Assembly: GCF_005930355.1 (NCBI RefSeq)
Contig: NZ_VDBO01000001.1
Location: 2,632,154 to 2,696,153 of the forward strand
Length of the DNA: 64,000 nucleotides
Origin: Paenibacillus sinopodophylli
Lineage (GTDB): Bacteria > Bacillota > Bacilli > Paenibacillales > Paenibacillaceae
Direction: 5' to 3'
In this document: one piece after another, positions 62,002 through 64,000 of the stretch
Layout of the letters: each line of letters starts with the position of its first letter
Numbering within the stretch: the stretch's first letter is position 1
Translations under genes and position numbers: made by a program
The notes under the pieces: model-generated
Database searches by the model: none
The model's input: only the letters and a program-made list of their open reading frames with translations
What the model was told of the DNA's origin: nothing

Positions 62002-62781
62002 CTATATGTCCCTTTTTTTGAAAGCAACGAAACCAATGATTAGAAACAAAGCCGCATAGGCTGCACAGACTAGGCTGGGAAAGGCGATGCCTCCATTTGA
62101 CCCCGATTCAGAAAATTGGGATAAGTTCGTATTCATAAATAACAAGTATTTTGAGAAATCATATCTTGATAATAACATTTGTAAGGGTCCTTCAATAAGT
62201 ACTGCTGCCATTCCAATACCGATTGTTGCACCGGAGGATCTCGTCAAGATACTGACCATAAACGTTAATGTCACATAAATGAAAGTGTAAACGGATTGAT
62301 ACCATACCGATTCGGCCACACCACTCCATGTCTCTTGACCTGTACTCGTATCAAATCCGAATGCAAATCCGCCTGATATGAAAGATACCACTAACGAGAA
62401 TACAATAATGGAGCTAACAAAAAGTAGAGCAGCCACATATTTTGAAGCTAATATCTTGTTTCTGCCATGCGCTCTAATCAGCAAAAACTTGATCGTACCT
62501 AGCTGATGCTCTTTAGCCACAATACCTGCTGTAAAAATAATGGAGATGATCGTGATCACCATACCGAGTCCAGTGGCAGACATCATACTTGCTGTGAAAT
62601 CGAGTACAGATTTAAACTGCTCCTCTATGACTAGATCCGGAGATTCCACCACGGATAATTTCCATATTAGAAAAGTAATACCTACAATTGCAATGAGCAT
62701 AACCGCAAATGCGATCATAAAGCTGCGTTTTTTTGACATCTTCAGCCATTCATTTTGTACTAATCCCCCAAAGTTAAGCAA
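62002..62781 (-). CDS. ABC-2-type exporter permease (BcrB-like)
   Basis: 259 residues, six transmembrane helices (FMIAFAVMLIAIVGITFLIW, GLGMVITIISIIFTAGIVAK, ALLFVSSIIVFSLVVSFISG, FIYVTLTFMVSIL, GATIGIGMAAVLIEGPLQML, LVCAAYAALFLIIGFVAF), ending FKKRDI. VAKEHQLGTIKFLLIRAHGR after helix 2 is the ABC2_membrane_5-type motif. It overlaps the ATPase gene by eight bases, so the two form one exporter of the bacitracin-type. Confidence 0.85.
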   Translation of the reverse strand: MLNFGGLVQNEWLKMSKKRSFMIAFAVMLIAIVGITFLIWKLSVVESPDLVIEEQFKSVLDFTASMMSATGLGMVITIISIIFTAGIVAKEHQLGTIKFLLIRAHGRNKILASKYVAALLFVSSIIVFSLVVSFISGGFAFGFDTSTGQETWSGVAESVWYQSVYTFIYVTLTFMVSILTRSSGATIGIGMAAVLIEGPLQMLLSRYDFSKYLLFMNTNLSQFSESGSNGGIAFPSLVCAAYAALFLIIGFVAFKKRDI

Positions 62782-63727
62782 TTCGACTACCTCCAGTCCA
62801 TTTCAAAAACTCATCTTCCAGCGTTGCCTTCGTTTCTATAATGCGATAAATTTTAATTTGTTCATTTCCTAACCGCGCGATAACATCGGGAATTAATTCA
62901 TTCGGGAGAGAGAGGATAAGGTCGTTATGTTTTTCTATGTTCTGGACGATCTGTGCTCCCTCTATCTTGGCAGCTACAAGTGATGCCCGCTCAACGTCAT
63001 CCACACGAAGCGCAACTGAAATGTTTTGAGTTTGTTCGATCTTCTCGTTCAAATCACGCTCGGTAACAAATTTCCCTTGCTGGATAACGATTACCCTGCT
63101 GCACATCAATTCCATTTCGGACAACAGATGACTTGATACAAGAATGGAGATTCCCTCTGTACTTGCTATCTGTTGCAAATATTGTCTCATCTCTCTGATT
63201 CCTGCTGGATCAAGACCATTCGTCGGCTCATCGAGAATAAGCAAAGATGGACGATCTAACAAAGCTTGAGCAATACCAAGGCGCTGCCTCATGCCAAGTG
63301 AATAAGCCTTCACCTTCTTGTTCATCGCTGATTCCAAACCTACAAGCTCAACAACTTCTTTGATCCGCTCATCGGTTACACCTGCTGACATCCGCTGATA
63401 CTGTTTCAGATTATCTCTCCCTGTCATGTAGGGATAGAATTCTGGATTCTCGATAATAGCTCCTATATGGCTAATTGCTTTCGCAAATTCATTTTTAATA
63501 CTATTTCCCTGTATGATCACATCGCCCTCTGTCATTTGAATGAGGCCGACTATCATACGAATCGTTGTCGTCTTGCCTGCTCCATTGGGGCCAAGCAAAC
63601 CTACGATCTGTCCTTTATGAATATCAAATGACAAACGATCTACTATCGCTTTGCTTCCAATACGTTTCGTTACATTCTTCATGGAAAGAACAGGTTCTTT
63701 ATCATTGTTCTTTATAGTTGGATTCAT
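62774..63727 (-). CDS. ABC exporter ATP-binding protein (BcrA-like)
   Basis: 317 residues. Walker A GLLGPNGAGKTTTIRMIVGL, Q-loop IGAIIENPEFYPYMTGRDNL, signature YSLGMRQRLGIAQALLDRPS, Walker B LLILDEPTNGLDPAGIREMR, and H-loop LVSSHLLSEMELMC. A C-terminal ~90-residue extension (LNEKIEQTQNISVALRVDD, LPNELIPDVIARLGNEQIK) is characteristic of BcrA-type exporters of peptides. First gene of the five-gene operon; ATG 63727 follows GGAGGCGGAAGTAG. Confidence 0.9.
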   Translation of the reverse strand: MNPTIKNNDKEPVLSMKNVTKRIGSKAIVDRLSFDIHKGQIVGLLGPNGAGKTTTIRMIVGLIQMTEGDVIIQGNSIKNEFAKAISHIGAIIENPEFYPYMTGRDNLKQYQRMSAGVTDERIKEVVELVGLESAMNKKVKAYSLGMRQRLGIAQALLDRPSLLILDEPTNGLDPAGIREMRQYLQQIASTEGISILVSSHLLSEMELMCSRVIVIQQGKFVTERDLNEKIEQTQNISVALRVDDVERASLVAAKIEGAQIVQNIEKHNDLILSLPNELIPDVIARLGNEQIKIYRIIETKATLEDEFLKWTGGSRIA

Positions 63728-63763
63728 CTACTTCCGCCTCCAGTGTCCTTGTGTTATAGTTAC

Positions 63764-63792
63764 ATAGTACACTAGATGAATAGTATTGTAAA
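63764..63792 (-). promoter_or_regulatory. sigma-A promoter of the exporter operon with overlapping YtrA operator candidate
   Basis: Minus-strand TTTACA (63792-63787) and TACTAT (63769-63764) are exactly 17 bases apart, and about 37 bases before the start codon. A dyad GTGT...ACAC (GTGTACTATGTAACTATAAC, then AC) overlaps the -10 and downstream bases, the type of site a GntR/YtrA repressor would use. Confidence 0.75.
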
Positions 63793-63875
63793 CCGGTATT
63801 TTACATATTTTTTACGGACATGTTCTGTTTATGATTGTAAGTAGTGTCGTCTTAGGTACTTAGCTGTATAAACAC

Positions 63876-63907
63876 AAAAAAACCCTTAAGATCATAATGA
63901 TCTTAAG
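63876..63907 (-). terminator. terminator downstream of tRNA-Leu
   Basis: CTTAAGATCA and TGATCTTAAG form a perfect 10-bp stem with a three-base loop, and the minus strand continues GGTTTTTTTG. Confidence 0.9.
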
Positions 63908-63924
63908 AGTTTGAGTTTAAAATA

Positions 63925-64000
63925 TGGTGCCGATGAGAGGACTCGAACCTCCACGGTTTCCCTCACGATTTTGAGTCGCGCGCGTCTGCCATTCCGCCAC
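63925..64000 (-). tRNA. tRNA-Leu(CAA), 5' end cut by the window edge
   Basis: On the minus strand the sequence ends GGTTCGAGTCCTCTCATCGG then CACCA: T-loop GGTTCGAGTCC and an encoded CCA. The anticodon loop is CTCAAAA (CAA anticodon, reads UUG) in the context CGACTCAAAATCG, and GAGGGAAACCGTGGAG is the long variable arm expected of a class II tRNA. The first half-dozen acceptor bases lie past base 64000. Confidence 0.92.

Noticed and set aside
1..64000. CRISPR array, rRNA operon or complete prophage
   Set aside because: No regularly spaced repeats, no rRNA-like blocks and no run of phage structural genes were seen on either strand.

Overview
The window reads as chromosome of an endospore-forming, low-to-moderate GC Gram-positive of the Paenibacillus/Cohnella type. 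The evidence is a small acid-soluble spore protein (sspI), strong AGGAGG-type ribosome sites with frequent TTG/GTG starts, YesM/YesN-type two-component systems beside sugar ABC transporters, lipoproteins with Gram-positive lipoboxes, and a LiaRS/PspA envelope-stress operon. No rRNA, CRISPR array or intact prophage is visible. One tRNA-Leu is cut by the right edge.

Layout. 1-9.1 kb (core): cut-off YesM-like kinase, HD-GYP protein, an ABC-F ATPase preceded by an unannotated 47-codon leader peptide and an intrinsic terminator (attenuator architecture), an SMI1/KNR4-LRR fusion protein, Cu/Zn superoxide dismutase, a Nudix remnant, a stand-alone VRR-NUC-like nuclease and an M20 dipeptidase. 9.3-25.4 kb (accessory island, visibly AT-richer): an IS5 remnant, an IS4-type element that split an XRE-like regulator gene and was itself split by an IS3 element, then a secreted toxin-like locus on the minus strand (RCC1 double-propeller protein, 1866-aa RHS/YD protein with a variable C-terminal tip, small downstream immunity candidate), a decayed IS5 element, a DNA methyltransferase fragment fused to an unrelated fragment, and an IS110 element with a structured 5' region that may encode a bridge RNA.

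25.5-43.8 kb (core): SpoU-type RNA methylase, KtrA, SspI, PhnM, the GbsR-type regulator divergent from a glycine-betaine transporter operon (opuAA-AB-AC), a LacI-regulated operon of two Gfo/Idh/MocA oxidoreductases and a ThuA-like protein, a MurG paralogue, prfC, zwf, a membrane-anchored protein and two small unknown proteins. 44-51 kb: moeA (with a tandem-repeat charged N-terminal tail) divergent from mobB, then a six-gene envelope-stress operon (LiaI/F-like membrane protein, PspA, PspC, second PspA, LiaS-like kinase, LiaR-like regulator), and a secreted NlpC/P60 hydrolase.

51-64 kb: a carbohydrate uptake locus (two paralogous binding lipoproteins, two permeases, YesN-like regulator, YesM-like kinase), then a five-gene operon of two ABC exporters around a YtrA-type GntR repressor with a clear sigma-A promoter, and the 3' part of tRNA-Leu(CAA) with its terminator. 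Coordinates of starts were adjusted where a ribosome site clearly chose an internal start. All functional assignments come from motif and family recognition by eye; no database search was run.
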